Shown here piece after piece: positions 22,153 to 33,070 of a stretch of DNA of 64,000 bases. Both the position numbers and the translations under genes were made by a program. The DNA lies in contig OV884060.1 in the NCBI GenBank assembly GCA_930367215.1, forward strand, positions 11,674,001-11,738,000. Direction: 5' to 3'. Source of the DNA: Pollenia angustigena (lineage: Eukaryota > Arthropoda > Insecta > Diptera > Polleniidae). How positions within the stretch are numbered: the first letter of the stretch is position 1; each line of letters begins with the position of its first letter. The notes under the pieces were generated by a model. It had not been told where the DNA came from, made no database searches, and saw only the letters and a program-made list of their open reading frames with translations.

Positions 22153-22780
22153 TACATGTAAGGGCAAAGACAATAAATCTATAAAGATGTTGGTTGAACT
22201 TGTAACATTTTTCGCAAACTGTTGATGAGGGAGGAAAGCAAGAAGAAAGCAACAAAGTGTTCAATTCAAACAACCGAGTTGATTGATTCAATTAAACTTA
22301 TAATTAAAAGTAAGCTTAAAATCAAGTAAAATTTTAACTGAAAAAAAATCTTTGTTTTTAATTCAATCAATTAAGAACGTAATCAAATTTATTTTAAAAT
22401 TTAAAAATCACTATTAATTGAAAAAAAAACTGCCAATAATTTGTTCTGTGTGAGTGATGAAAATGACAAGTAATTTGAAAAAAAGTTTGACATCCCATAC
22501 GACTTCATCGTTTTTTAAAAAAATTTCTAAACAATAATACTTTTCATTGGAACAGGGTTGCATTTTATTTCATGTGTGAGTGTTTATACTTTGTGTGATG
22601 GTGTGAACACAAACTGTCATGTTAAATTAGATTTTTTGACAGTCGCAACAAAACTCATTATATTTGTATCTCACAAAGTATTATGGAATACGTAAGACTT
22701 GTGAGATAGTGTAATCTAGCCTTAAAAATGTCATGTTCTTCTTTTCCTTTACCATAATATTGTAAAATTAATTGTTACTT

Positions 22781-22937
22781 AAGGGTTCTTAACACTATCA
22801 CACAAGTCTTACGTATTTATAGGAAAATACAACCTTGGTATAATAAGTTGTTATTGTATTTTGCAAACACTAATTAGATCAGAGATCCATTTTCGTCAAA
22901 ATGTGTAAGACTTGTGCGATAGTGTAAAGTACCCTTT
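22781..22937. mobile_element. Short AAGGGT-ended MITE
   Basis: Left AAGGGTTCTTAACACTATCA and right, inverted AAGGGTACTTTACACTATCG, with CACAAGTCTTAC on both arms. It is 157 bp and related to the AAGGCTAG element next to it. Confidence 0.7.
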
Positions 22938-24002
22938 AGTTCATAACGTCCGATTTGGCTCATTCTCAATATTAACTACGTCTATATATAAAATATCTGA
23001 GCCAAATTTAATTCTCCTATCTCATATGGTATTGGCGTTACATTCCCAAACTTACCCCCCGGGGGATTTATCAAGCATCAAGAGGATTTTTCTTCTTAAT
23101 GATACTTGGGAAAACAGGTGCGGACAATACCTGAAATTCGAAGGATTCAAAATTAATCGAAGCAGTCGTGAGGTATTGTAAGAGATTATTTTTCTGCTGT
23201 ATAGTCGTCACGGTTTATAAAATTGGTACAATTGTACTTTTTTTGATACAATTTAAAACTTAAAAGTACGCTGGTACCCCCTTAAAAGTACGATGGTATC
23301 TTATTTGATATTATTTCCAAATTCTTCAAACCTATTTTTAATTGATATAAAATGGGAACTCGTATTTGCTGTCCAATGAATAAAAGCGGAGTTAAGTGTT
23401 TAGTGCAAATGGTCTTGCGAAAATGCAAAATTTCTTAGCTTTTTTATGAAATCAAACGGACTCTTTGTTTTTTGTTATTGGATTGAACAAAACAGCTACG
23501 ATATTTTACATTTGCGCTATGCCACATTCTAAATTTACTAACAACGGCAGCATATAAGCGTGCATTTTCTGATGATATTGACAAGTTTTTTAAAGATGTA
23601 GGAAACCACTTCTGCAAAAAAAAAGAGACGACTTCCTCTCATTTCAAGATTATTTTGGAACGAACTCATAATATTCAACAACATGGTTGCCACGTCAAGA
23701 AGTAATCAACAGAATTTTGAAACGGTGAAAGCCCACTCCATTATTATTTTACTTCGAATATTTTGAAGGAGATTATACTCCAGTTTCTTCCCTGTTTCTG
23801 CAGTACATATAGAAAATTGTAAACTCAATATATTTGGAACGCTTAAAATTTAAGATTGCATTTTGAAAAATTTTCGTCCATTTTCACAAAAATTTAATTT
23901 TTGTTTATAAAAAATAAAATAAAAATATTATAAAAAAATGATTTAGTACTATTGGGGTCGAAAAATTACGATTTAAAAAGTTCGTTGGTGCGATATATAC
24001 TA
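22938..24002. other. Mixed repeat debris, no gene
   Basis: 22940-23180 has an 89-residue open frame of no recognisable family. 23384-23540 is a diverged partial copy of the MITE at 9195. Around 23560-23700 there are peptide-like stretches perhaps from a hAT transposase, but none is convincing. Confidence 0.3.
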
Positions 24003-24529
24003 ACATGGAACAGCGTTATCAGTTTTGGGGATTTATCCCCCAATTGGGTTTTTTTTTTTTGTAATTTTTTTGAAAATCCCCAGGGAATTTTTTGGGGGAA
24101 ATCACTTTTTTCGCTTGGGATTTTTGGGGATAATGTATTATTATAATTGCAATTGCAAGACCGATTTGGTCAAGATGTGGGTATTTTTTTGCGGTTTAAA
24201 CCCCTTTCAAGAGCTTGTTGAAATAGTTTAAGTATGCTTGCTGTACCAACAAGCGTTACTTCTGTTGAACGAGTCTTTTTCTCAATATTTGCAACAGAAT
24301 GAAATATGAGTTATTAGAAGCTCTTTTTAGAATAAATACCCACTTCAAAAAAATGCAGCTTGCTGTGACAAATTTATTCAATCATTTCAAATGCAATTTT
24401 TAAACAAACAATCGCCTGTCATTTGGAAACAGCACATTAATGTTTTGACTAAAAATCTTTACGAACGGTAATTTCTTATCAAAAACGGTAGGCCGTACGG
24501 TAATGAAAAAATGAAAGTTAACATCACTG
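24003..24529 (+). pseudogene. Short hAT remnant with C-terminal transposase motif
   Basis: The plus-strand frame at about 24232-24300 reads LAVPTSVTSVERVFFSIFAT, resembling the hAT dimerisation-domain start. Stops follow. CAGCGTTATC near 24011 and GTTAACATCACTG ending at 24529 could be its ends, but the flanking 8-mers do not match. Confidence 0.45.
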
Positions 24530-24581
24530 TAGTAGAGCATGACATTTATGTTCTATCGATATTTTTCTTCGGACATTGAAA

Positions 24582-24651
24582 ATGCAGCTGATACTTACAC
24601 AACTCGATAAAAGTTTAAAATTGGTAGATCTTTTGAAATCTCGTCTCACCC
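24582..24651 (+). CDS. Candidate exon 1 of an unidentified host gene
   Basis: A pyrimidine-rich run (TATTTTTCTTC) followed by AATGCAG gives a good splice acceptor at 24587. The block ends at CACCC with donor GTGAGT at 24652. The frame reads LTQLDKSLKLVDLLKSRL, a leucine-spaced, probably helical or coiled-coil peptide. The ATG at 24582 could instead be the start codon; upstream in frame is a TGA. It ends with one base of a codon, and the next block starts with two, so the junction is in phase. The base composition is more balanced than the surroundings. I do not recognise the gene. A chance open stretch is possible. Confidence 0.4.
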
Positions 24652-24922
24652 GTGAGTATGCCACCAGTCTGACTGTTGGCTAAGGCCCACGTTAATATGC
24701 TTCTTACGAGAAGAGCTTCCTGTCTTTCAGGCTGATTGCATTTGAAAGCTTTACTTCTCTGATTGAAGGCTGTTGTTGTTCAGTTGTTCTCCGTCCTATG
24801 AGGGAGTTCCTTTTTCAAGGCAAAAAGTGACAAAAGGGTGAACTAAAGTGGGCTTTCTTTTAAAGAAAATCTACTTTCCGGGATAACTTAATTGCTGTGG
24901 TTAAAACACAAATCGCGTACAG

Positions 24923-25045
24923 GGGATATAATAAATCGTCAGGAGAGCTTTACACTTGCGGAGGGTACTAGCTGCGAGGACAAATCATACCTAGATGCTG
25001 TTTCCATTCAAACAGATGATATTGACTATTACTTAAGCAGCGGAG
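24923..25045 (+). CDS. Candidate exon 2 of the same host gene
   Basis: The acceptor is GCGTACAG at 24922, with a poor pyrimidine tract. The donor is GGAG followed by GTAAAGTG at 25046. At 123 nt it keeps the frame. With the C from exon 1 its first two bases complete an Arg codon, and it then encodes a polar, acidic peptide including SYLDAVSIQTDDIDYYLS. An in-frame TAA about 30 bases upstream and a TAG soon after the donor mean the open stretch is confined almost to these limits. The intervening intron would be 271 bases. The protein is not recognised. Where the next exon lies is unknown; no later block clearly continues it. Confidence 0.45.
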
Positions 25046-25051
25046 GTAAAG

Positions 25052-26314
25052 TGTATCATTAGTGTTACATGTAACAAAATGTTTAAATGCTTGCCTGGTT
25101 TTTAAAAATTGTTGCATATTTTAACATTAGAAAAGAACACAAGTTGCGGCATAAAATTTGAAGCTTTTTTATACCGCTAATCTCTATGTAGAAAAAATAT
25201 ACAAAAAATTAATATAATTAACACGAGAGACTATCTAAAAATAAATAATAAGTAGTTAATTTAGTTTTATTAAAATGAGTGTTGAACATGTAGCATTTTT
25301 TTTTTCTTTTTAATGGGGAAGGAACGTTGTGTTGACAGAACGCGTTACACTTTCAAAATAACTCACATTTTTAAGAAAAGCACATAAAGAAATAAAAAAG
25401 GCAGTCTTATTCCAGAATATTACTCACGCCACGAAAACGCCATTAGTTGGAAAATAAGTTTGCACTTTTTCTTAAAACTATAAAATTTGTGTTTACTTAA
25501 ACGTTTTATTTTTTGTTTTTTAAATAATTTAATTCATATACAAAATGCTTTTAATTTAAGTAATTTAAAAAAAACCTCAATTTGTCTATAAAAACTATAA
25601 AACTTTTATTTAACATTTTCATGGCTTTTATTTGAATTGAAGTTTCTTTTATTTTTGCACATGATTAGAAAAAAAAAACAGATTACCTTTTTCATAATTA
25701 ATTTAAATTACCGACATCCATACGAAAAATAACAAACAAAACTAACAAATTTATGAGAAAAAAAAAGATATTATTCCAAAATTTTGCTATTCAATATTCA
25801 TTGAAGTGTGTTAACACAAAGTAGAGGTGAAAATTATTATTAATATTAATGAAAAGCTTAAATAAGTTTTTGACATTAAAGTGATTAATTAAAATTATAA
25901 CAAACGTTAAATTTATTTTAGCAAATCATCCGTAAAAGCTTTTCAATTTTTTACAAAAATTAAATTAATTAAAAATAAAACGTTTTTTAAAACCTTGAAT
26001 TTTGCGATTAAACTAACAAAATTGACGAAAAATTTGTATGCTGGTTGCAAGAATTTGAAAACAAAATCCTAAGAGAATTGACAAAATGCGTGGGTCCTTT
26101 ATAAAGTTAACATAAATTGGAGAAATAAATATCAGTCCAATGAAAATGTTTACACTTAAAGAAAATTTTAAGATGAAAAAACGGCACGAATTAGAGTGGC
26201 TTGTCAACTTCGCAAGTACTCCAGTTAATTTAGAACACATCTGTGTTGGCGAAGAAGCGACTATTCATAATGGGATTTATTGCCTTTGCGATAGTAAAGT
26301 TGGTTTTCAGCCAT
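25052..26314. other. A+T-rich, intron-like, nothing identified
   Basis: Poly(A/T) runs and short spurious frames only. Confidence 0.4.
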
Positions 26315-26462
26315 AAGTGCCGGTTCACACACGTCAAGTTTCACTTGTCAAATCTTGAGTTTTAATGAGAGAGGGGAAAAGAAATGGCATTCTCTTTTCC
26401 CTTCTCTTTCCCTAAAAGATCAAGACTTGAACAGTCAAACTTGACGTGTGTGAACCGGTACT
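26315..26462. mobile_element. AAGTGCCGG-ended palindromic MITE
   Basis: The left arm AAGTGCCGGTTCACACACGT and its inverse ACGTGTGTGAACCGGTACTT pair over about 28 bases. 148 bp with a pyrimidine-rich centre. No target duplication is certain. Confidence 0.75.
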
Positions 26463-28006
26463 TGCATGTTGTTCATGGACTGAAGGGATATGTTATTGTT
26501 AATTTAAAACCATACAATTATTAGTGAAAAATAAATTATTGTTACGATTAACCAGGAGGCATTTATTGGCTAAACGCCTTTTATAACATTGGGTTTTTCT
26601 CAGTGTACCTACTAAACGACTCTCGATCACTCTTAAAAGCCTACTACACTTTATTTTTACTTAAGCACTTGAAAACTTTTAGATTTTCGTAGCTTAAGTA
26701 CCTCAAGAACTCAATTATAATTGTAGCTGTTATTCAAAATATTTACGTCTATGCAACTTTATTGCCAAATCTATTTAAAACCCGCAGAGAAGTTCATTAA
26801 ACATAATTTCATTTTGAAAAGAATTCATTTAAGATAACAACAATAAGCGGAAATAAATATTCAAAACTTCTTTTGTTTTAAATGAACAATAAAAAATCCT
26901 CTTAAAAATATTTAACAAAAATGTAAAATGTTTTAAATATATTAAAATAAAGATTCTATTAAAACAACAGGCAAAAATTAATCAAATTTAAATATCAGTA
27001 CAAAGAAAAAAAATGTTCAAAAGTTATTACCTTAAAACTTAATAAGCGTTACTGATACTTTTTCAAAACCATTATTTAGTACATTTTTTAAATGAATACC
27101 TTAAACCAACCATTAAATAACTTGGCTATCAAGCAATACCAACATTTTTTTTTCTTTTTGTTAATTCAATTAATTCTTCAGTGTTAGTACTCATTATTAA
27201 TACTCTTAAAATAATCCAGGCTATATTTTTTTATTTTATGAAATACGAAACAAGTTTATGGCAATCTTTTTAAACTTCTACTAACGAATTCAGTAGTAGT
27301 CTAGTTTTCTTTAGTAAACATTTAAAAACTGTTTTACAAAAAAAAATTATTGAAAATCTTTTAGGTTAGAAAGGCTGATGCGAAGTTAACTTAACACCCT
27401 CACCCAGAGACCAATAGGGTCCATTGTAACGGAAAATTCAATTTTATTTGTTCAAATTATTTGTTACCCTGCATTAAACATGGGATCAAATTGCTCCAAG
27501 TCGCCACTTTTGTCGTTTATATTGGTAACTTTTTGTTGACACTGTCAACAAAACCTCTACACTAGGGATGCCAATCGGGAAAAATTATTAATGTTTTAAG
27601 TTTATACTTGAAAACAAAAAGGAAAAAGTACTTAAGTCGACTTAAGAAAAATTCCATGTTTACAAGAACCTATGGGAAAAGTTTCATAGTTTATTTTGTG
27701 CGATTTTTTAAGGAAGTTTGAGCAAAATTACTTTTTGCTTATTTATTTTCAATGGGTAATTAAATTTGGAATGAAAGCTTAAGTTTACTTCCAATCTGTG
27801 ACGTATGAAGTATGTAGTGCATAAAAAATTCTTTTTGAAATAGTCTTTGTGCCCATAAACCATCTTATTATGTTGGTGTTAAGATTAAATTTGGCTCAAA
27901 AATATTTTATTGCAACATAAGTGTTCCAACGGAACTGCAACGTGACACATTTTCCATAAAATTTGACATACAAATTTGTCGTAGAAAGCCGTTGTAAAAT
28001 AAAATC
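26463..28006. other. A+T-rich, with a lone hAT-type terminus
   Basis: CACTAGGGATGCCAATCGGG at 27563 looks like a hAT terminus without a visible partner. The rest is A+T-rich with no gene. Confidence 0.35.
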
Positions 28007-28682
28007 TATTTATACCCACACCACAATAGTGGAGAGGGTATTATGCAATTGTGCTGATGTGTGTAACACCTTAAAATATTGGTCCTAGACGCACCTTCAA
28101 GTATACCGATCGACTCAGGATCACTTTCTGAGTCGAACTAACTATGTCCCTTCGACTGGCTGGCTGTCCATGTAACCTTGTGCGCAATGTACAGGTCGCA
28201 ATTTTGGATATAGTTTGATAAAATTATTGGCACAAGGACCAAGCCTATTGATAATAGACCAAATCGTAGGACCACGGAGGAAAGATAGGGGGAAATTTCT
28301 TCCTCTGAAAATCTATCAAACCGATTTTAATGAAGTTAAAAACATAGATAGAACCATATCTTTATGGGCACAAAAGGGATGCATAAGACCACGAGGGGAG
28401 ATAGGGTCAATTTCTGCCTCTCAAACCGATTTTTATGAAATTCAAAACATAGACAGAACCATATCTATATGGACACATAAGCTATACAGTTTTTTAAAAA
28501 TAGGACCACAAGGGGAGGTAGGGGGCAATTTCTGCCTTTTACAAATTTTCAAACCGATTTTGATGAAGTTTATAAACATAGAGAAATCCATATTTATATG
28601 GACATATAAGCATGATGTGTTTTTTAATACTGTGGTGTAGGGTATCATATGGTCGGGCTTGACAGGCTATACTTTCTTATTT
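28007..28682 (+). mobile_element. Dispersed repeat X, copy 3 (short, both ends)
   Basis: It starts TATACCCACACCACAATAGT and ends GTGGTGTAGGGTATCATATG with GCTATACTTTCTTAT. It contains three imperfect tandem units of about 120 bp (28258-28380, 28388-28490, 28500-28620) around CAAACCGATTTT and ACATAGACAGAACCATAT. A 141-residue open frame crosses these units; it is a by-product of the repeat and not a gene. Confidence 0.65.
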
Positions 28683-28754
28683 TGAGATCGTTTTTCCTAA
28701 GCTCTCACATTGTCTCTCATTTCTTTTGTTCTAATTTACATTATACGTTGCAAT

Positions 28755-29718
28755 CAGTGTTCGAAAATAAACACTTATATCGCTCCTTAGTGTTCGGTTC
28801 GGTAGATTTGTGGAAAACACAAACGCTAATAGTGTTTGTGTAGAAAATCATTAAAAAACGATAACGTTTCCCTGTTTGTTATCTTTCGAACACAAAAATA
28901 ATACTGTTCTTATCTAACTCTACAAAAGATGAGAACATTTAATCCCGTTCGGTTTTTTTAAAAACCACAAACTTCATTGTATTCGGTTCGGTTCATTTAT
29001 GTTCGTCCCTTTTGGCTGGTAAAAAAAACCAAACTTTTTTTACAAAAACAAAATACACATACAAAAAAAAAACAAAAAGCCAGAAAATAATTTTACCCAA
29101 ACAAAACATATACACATTACTCACACAAGCTTATCGTGGTGCGGTCGTTGCTAAAAAATTTTCTTTGTTCATTTCTTTATCAACGTAAAAAAAAAAACAT
29201 TATAGAACATTAAAATATAATGTTTGCTACTGTAGGCTACAATTGTTCAGTTTTTTGACGAAGTACAGAACACTATATAATGTTCGGCTCTTTCTTGAAA
29301 ATAGTTACGAACGGTACTACGCAATCACTAAACAAATTGTATCGTTCTTGGGTGTGTGAGCCGAACGCTTAATAATAATCTGTTTATTTTTAAACCAGAA
29401 GTGGGCACAACTAAAATTGTGCTTGTATTGATGCTTATTAGTATTAGTGAGATGGTAGAAGTACCCACCAAACACAAAGTCAAGCGTTTGAAATATAATG
29501 GTGCATTATATTTCCTTATTTAATATTTTACGCATTTGATGTAAAATAAAACATTTGTTTAATAGTTAAAATTGCAGAGAAAAAAGTAAAAACCAGATTA
29601 ATTTATGTAAAACGAAGGTTCAATTAAAAATGAAAAAACACTTGGTAAATTCTCTTGAAAAAAATATAAGAAAATATGTAAGCATCCGCTTCATGTGCAT
29701 TCGACGCATTAAACACTG
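28755..29718. mobile_element. hAT-like element, CAGTGTTCGA terminus
   Basis: Starts CAGTGTTCGAAAATAAAC and ends TTAAACACTG, flanked by the perfect 8-bp direct repeat GTTGCAAT (28747-28754 and 29719-29726). Inside are several GTTCGGTTCGG-like motifs and no intact coding sequence. 964 bp. Confidence 0.8.
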
Positions 29719-29726
29719 GTTGCAAT

Positions 29727-30305
29727 TCTTACCTTATAGGCGAGAGGAGAGAGAAATTTAAAGGGGTACACAATCGAGTTTATTCTTCGATTCGTTTTGA
29801 TCGCTCACTCGTTCTCTCATTTGAAGAAAAATGTATTTAAGTTCGGTGGCACAGAAAAAGTTGTAATGACAAAAATCGAACAATGTAAACATAAGACCGA
29901 CTGCAAAGAACAAAACGACAATAATCGCAACGACAAAAATCGTATAATGTAAATTAAAACAAAATAAAAAGAAAGAAATGAGAAACAATTAGAAGTTACT
30001 ACCGACGTTTTAATTATATGCTTTAGAAAAGTTACCTGAAGGGGAAGACTCAATTATGTTTGAACACTTAATCGTCCTAATAAACTGGGACCTGGGACCT
30101 GTTCAGAGGTGCACGTATTGCGAACAGTTTCCCATTGTCATTTACTTGAGAGTGACTAAGCAGCTCACTACTTGCGGTCATATAATATACCAAACAGCTC
30201 TCGTTCAATTGTTTTCCAGCTTCCGCTGAAAACTACCTAGAGTGAGAAAGCTACATGACAGGCCTGAAAGGCCAAAGTACATCATGACGTTTCAGGCAAG
30301 TAGTA
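29727..30305. other. Moderately complex sequence, no gene identified
   Basis: 30090-30300 is less A+T-rich and continues at 31042 after the CACTG element. Together with the fragment at 31083-31320 it may be one LINE-like or host segment. No firm frame. Confidence 0.3.
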
Positions 30306-31041
30306 CACTGATGGAAAAATGCATTTTCATATTGATGATGCCCTAACATCAGAATTGTGACATCAATGTTACTACAAATGGCATCAATGATGCAAAAAGT
30401 AACATCAATCCAATGACTAACGTCTTCGTATAATTTTGTAATTTTTTACGTGTCATCTATTTTATGACTATTGTGACATCAATTCGATGCCTCATTTTGT
30501 ATATTATTAACATTATTTTCATGACTACAATGTACTATAAGAAGCAAAAATTCCTATATTCTATATTTTTAAAAATTATTTAGTTAAATACATAAAATTT
30601 TTAAAGTAGAATCATTACGAAAACATGGGGCATGTTGCTGGTGCCTTATTATTGAGAGTTCTGCTGTAAACAAAGGCCGTAAATCAACAAACGCGAAATA
30701 AACATATGTAACGGTAAGTAAATAATAATATTCTCTCACTTTGACTTAAGTCAATTTCAATGACTTTGACTTAATGACAAACTGTCATTAAATTGATGCT
30801 AATGTGTCCTTTCTCCGATGTTACTGCGTCATCGCCCTGAGGACACGTTAGTCATTTCTGTGATGCCGATGTGTCATCCCATTGATGACATAACTTCATG
30901 TTGACCCTGATGACACTTTGACCAAGTGATGTTTAGGTTGACATCACCATGATGAAAAGTGTCATGGGGTCAAAAACGAAGTCACTTGTCCTAGTACTGA
31001 TGTCAAAATACATCAGCGTTTTGGCGCCTTTTCTATCAGTG
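30306..31041. mobile_element. CACTGATGG-ended element
   Basis: Starts CACTGATGGAAAA and ends TTTTCTATCAGTG. The interior is rich in TGATGTCA/TGACATCA motifs (for example 30340-30420 and 30830-30990). No transposase was seen. Target duplication is uncertain (TAGTA on the left, TAGGT on the right). Superfamily not assigned. Confidence 0.65.
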
Positions 31042-31082
31042 TAGGTAAACGATTTAAAACTGTTTGCTGAAGAAAGACTCTT

Positions 31083-31320
31083 GTGTGGGTTTGGTCACAC
31101 AGAAAGCCGCCCAGGAAAGGAGGATCAGCAACCCACCTTTCTGAAATCAAAAATGCAAACGAATCGCTCAACAAAACAGCCTCTAAATGGCACCCCGATT
31201 CCTATAATGAACATGGAAATTGGAACGTTAGAACTCTAAGGGAAACCAATTACATTAGCATTGGTAGGAACTCTAGATATTTACAGGTAAAACGCAAAAT
31301 GTTGAGAAAAACGCCCTAGA
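31083..31320 (+). pseudogene. LINE-like endonuclease N-terminal fragment (or a host exon)
   Basis: The frame contains HGNWNVRTLRET near 31210-31245. WNVRTL is the start motif of apurinic-like endonuclease domains in many LINEs. Upstream is SHRKPPRKGGSATHL. The frame ends soon after. Against this, CACACAG at 31103 and TTACAG followed by GTAAAAC at 31287 look like splice sites, and another frame from 31104 is also open for 44 codons. I favour a LINE fragment. Confidence 0.4.
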
Positions 31321-31338
31321 ATCCAGTGGGAGTTAGCG

Positions 31339-31340
<2 letters not shown>

Positions 31341-31394
<54 letters not shown>
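31341..31394. repeat. TA dinucleotide microsatellite
   Basis: Uninterrupted TA repeats for about 54 bases. Confidence 0.95.
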
Positions 31395-31398
<4 letters not shown>

Positions 31399-31729
31399 CC
31401 AATACAAATGCCTTATCACTCATTTACTTCAATAGTGACATAACTCAAAAAATATCCATTTGAACACTTAGAAAAAATAACCCACTTTCTCTTCAAATGA
31501 AGAAATTATAAACGATATCAACATAGAAAAAATTATCAGTAGTTTTTTATCAGTAAAAAAAGTTGTTTAAAAAGTATTTTAATTTAATTAATGTGATAAG
31601 AATTTAATTTTGATTTGATTAACGTTTTAGTTGTTTTGAAAAAAATTTTCAATTCAAATATTAATTAAATAACAAAAAATCTAAATTGATTTTTTCTTTT
31701 AAAATAAAATAATTTAAACTTGTAGAACT

Positions 31730-31918
31730 CAAGGCCCATCTATCAGGTCTGCTTACTTGCACAAAAACAAAAAACTTTTTCTTTAAAGCTGTCAAAAACT
31801 TACTACCACATATACAAAGCAAAAGGAAAAAACGTGTATGTAAACAACTTTTGAAAGCTCAAAAGAACGAAAACAATGATCATCAGGCTTCTTGCGCAGA
31901 CCTTTTAAATGGGCCTTG
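31730..31918. mobile_element. hAT-like MITE, CAAGGCCCAT termini
   Basis: Ends CAAGGCCCATCTATCAGGTC and, inverted, CAAGGCCCATTTAAAAGGTC. Perfect 8-bp target duplication GTAGAACT (31722-31729 and 31919-31926). Copy A1 shows the empty site (CTTGTGTAATTGTTGTTGG near 21607). 189 bp. Confidence 0.9.
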
Positions 31919-32089
31919 GTAGAACTGTTGTTGGGAATTGTCAAATATTTAAATAAATCAATTAACACAGTGTTTCAAATAGCAAAGTTTTTTGATCTTT
32001 TTTTTAAATAAAATTAAAAAAATCACTTATTAAAAAGAAATATTCACAATTTAAGATTTTTAGTAATCTATATACTCATTATGGTAATA

Positions 32090-32492
32090 CCCTGCAGATA
32101 ACGAGACTAGTCCATACATGCATGTAAAGAGTACTCCACAAAGGAATAGGAGTACTCTAAACCTACTCCAAATATATGGTTAAAAAGTGGTCGATTTAAC
32201 ATTACGATGTCCTAGGAGTGAACCATATAACCCAGTTTTGCATTACAACGGAATAGTCTTAAAACTACTCCATGTTCATACATACTCCTTGTGTATTAGT
32301 TTTGAAACTACTCCATGGTACACTTCATTAGTTTAACTTCGTTTAAAAACGAAAACATTTCGGTTTAAAACGAAGACATGTCGTTTCACTACAAACTCTT
32401 TTAAACAATGACATGGTCCATGCTTGCATGACATTGGACCAGTCCAGGGAGTAGTGGAGAATGGATCATGTAGTCCAATATTATCTGCAGGG
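32090..32492. mobile_element. MITE family B, copy B2 (inside A2)
   Basis: Ends CCCTGCAGATAACGAGACTA and inverse TATTATCTGCAGGG with TA on both sides. It aligns with B1 apart from the A1 insertion. Confidence 0.85.
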
Positions 32493-32632
32493 TAGATTTA
32501 AAATCAACAAATTGTTTAACAATGACATGGTCCATGCTTGCATGAAATTGGACCAGTCCAGGGAGTAGTGGAGAATGGATCATGTAGTTCAACATTATCC
32601 GCAGGGTAGATTTAAAATCAAAAAATTGTTTG
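32405..32632 (+). repeat. 114-bp tandem duplication across the B2/A2 junction
   Basis: ACAATGACATGGTCCATGCT starts at 32405 and again at 32519. Each unit holds the right end of B2 plus adjoining A2 sequence (GATTTAAAATCAA). The duplication happened after B2 was inserted. Confidence 0.85.
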
Positions 32633-33070
32633 CTTGATTCTATGAATTTGGTGATTGCAGACAATTTTTAATTTTTTCTGTGAAGATGAATTTTAGACCG
32701 AATATAAAGAAAAACAAAGCGAACAATTCTGCTTCACTAAATCAAAAATTTCATTTTTTTTTTGGGTTATGTCACTATTGAAGTAAATGAGTGATATAAA
32801 CATTTTTTATAAAAGTTGTATCTTTAACAAAAATGTTTATACAAAAAAAAAACAAGGAAAATTTTAATTTTCAATGAAATTTTTTTTATCAAAATTAAGT
32901 TTAACAAAAAGGTTTTAAGGATTTTAATAAAAAGTTTGTTTAAAAAAAGTTTATTAAACCAAACATTGTTATCGTAATTATTTTGAACAAGAATTTTTAT
33001 TTAAAAATATTTCCAAAAAATTATAAAAAGAAAATCTAAACAAAATGTTTGATTGTAATATTTGTCTCGC

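Larger units (their letters stand above)
20328..22450 (-). mobile_element. CACAGAAAAAA MITE family A, copy A3 (interrupted)
   Basis: The left end CACAGAAAAAAGTAAAAAAG and right end TTTGTTCTGTG bracket the region. The left 90 bases align with the inverted right end of copy A1, including ATCACCAAA and TTTTGCATCTATCACC. It is therefore a diverged family member in the opposite orientation. B1 interrupts it. Confidence 0.5.
20243..22723. mobile_element. AAGGCTAGATTACAC-ended element holding a nest
   Basis: Left end AAGGCTAGATTACACAATTA and right end, inverted AAGGCTAGATTACACTATCT, bound the region. TTAA- and TTAAA-like bases flank them, so a TTAA target is possible but not certain. The right arm shares CACAAGTCTTACGTAT with the small element at 22781-22937. 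The nested series inside is A3, then B1, then A1. Confidence 0.6.
31522..32682 (+). mobile_element. MITE family A, copy A2 (interrupted twice)
   Basis: Starts CATAGAAAAAATTATCAGTA and ends TTTTTAATTTTTTCTGTG. It is interrupted by a 189-bp hAT-like MITE and by B2. Both gaps are confirmed by uninterrupted A1 (21381-21860). Confidence 0.8.

Noticed and set aside
24003..24529. Complete hAT element with CAGCG/CACTG ends
   Set aside because: The flanking 8-mers ACATGGAA and TAGTAGAG do not match, so only a C-terminal remnant is claimed.
28215..28640. Open frame of 141 codons, among the longest in the window
   Set aside because: It runs through three imperfect copies of a non-coding tandem unit of about 120 bp within dispersed repeat X; the peptide repeats with the DNA and has no family resemblance.
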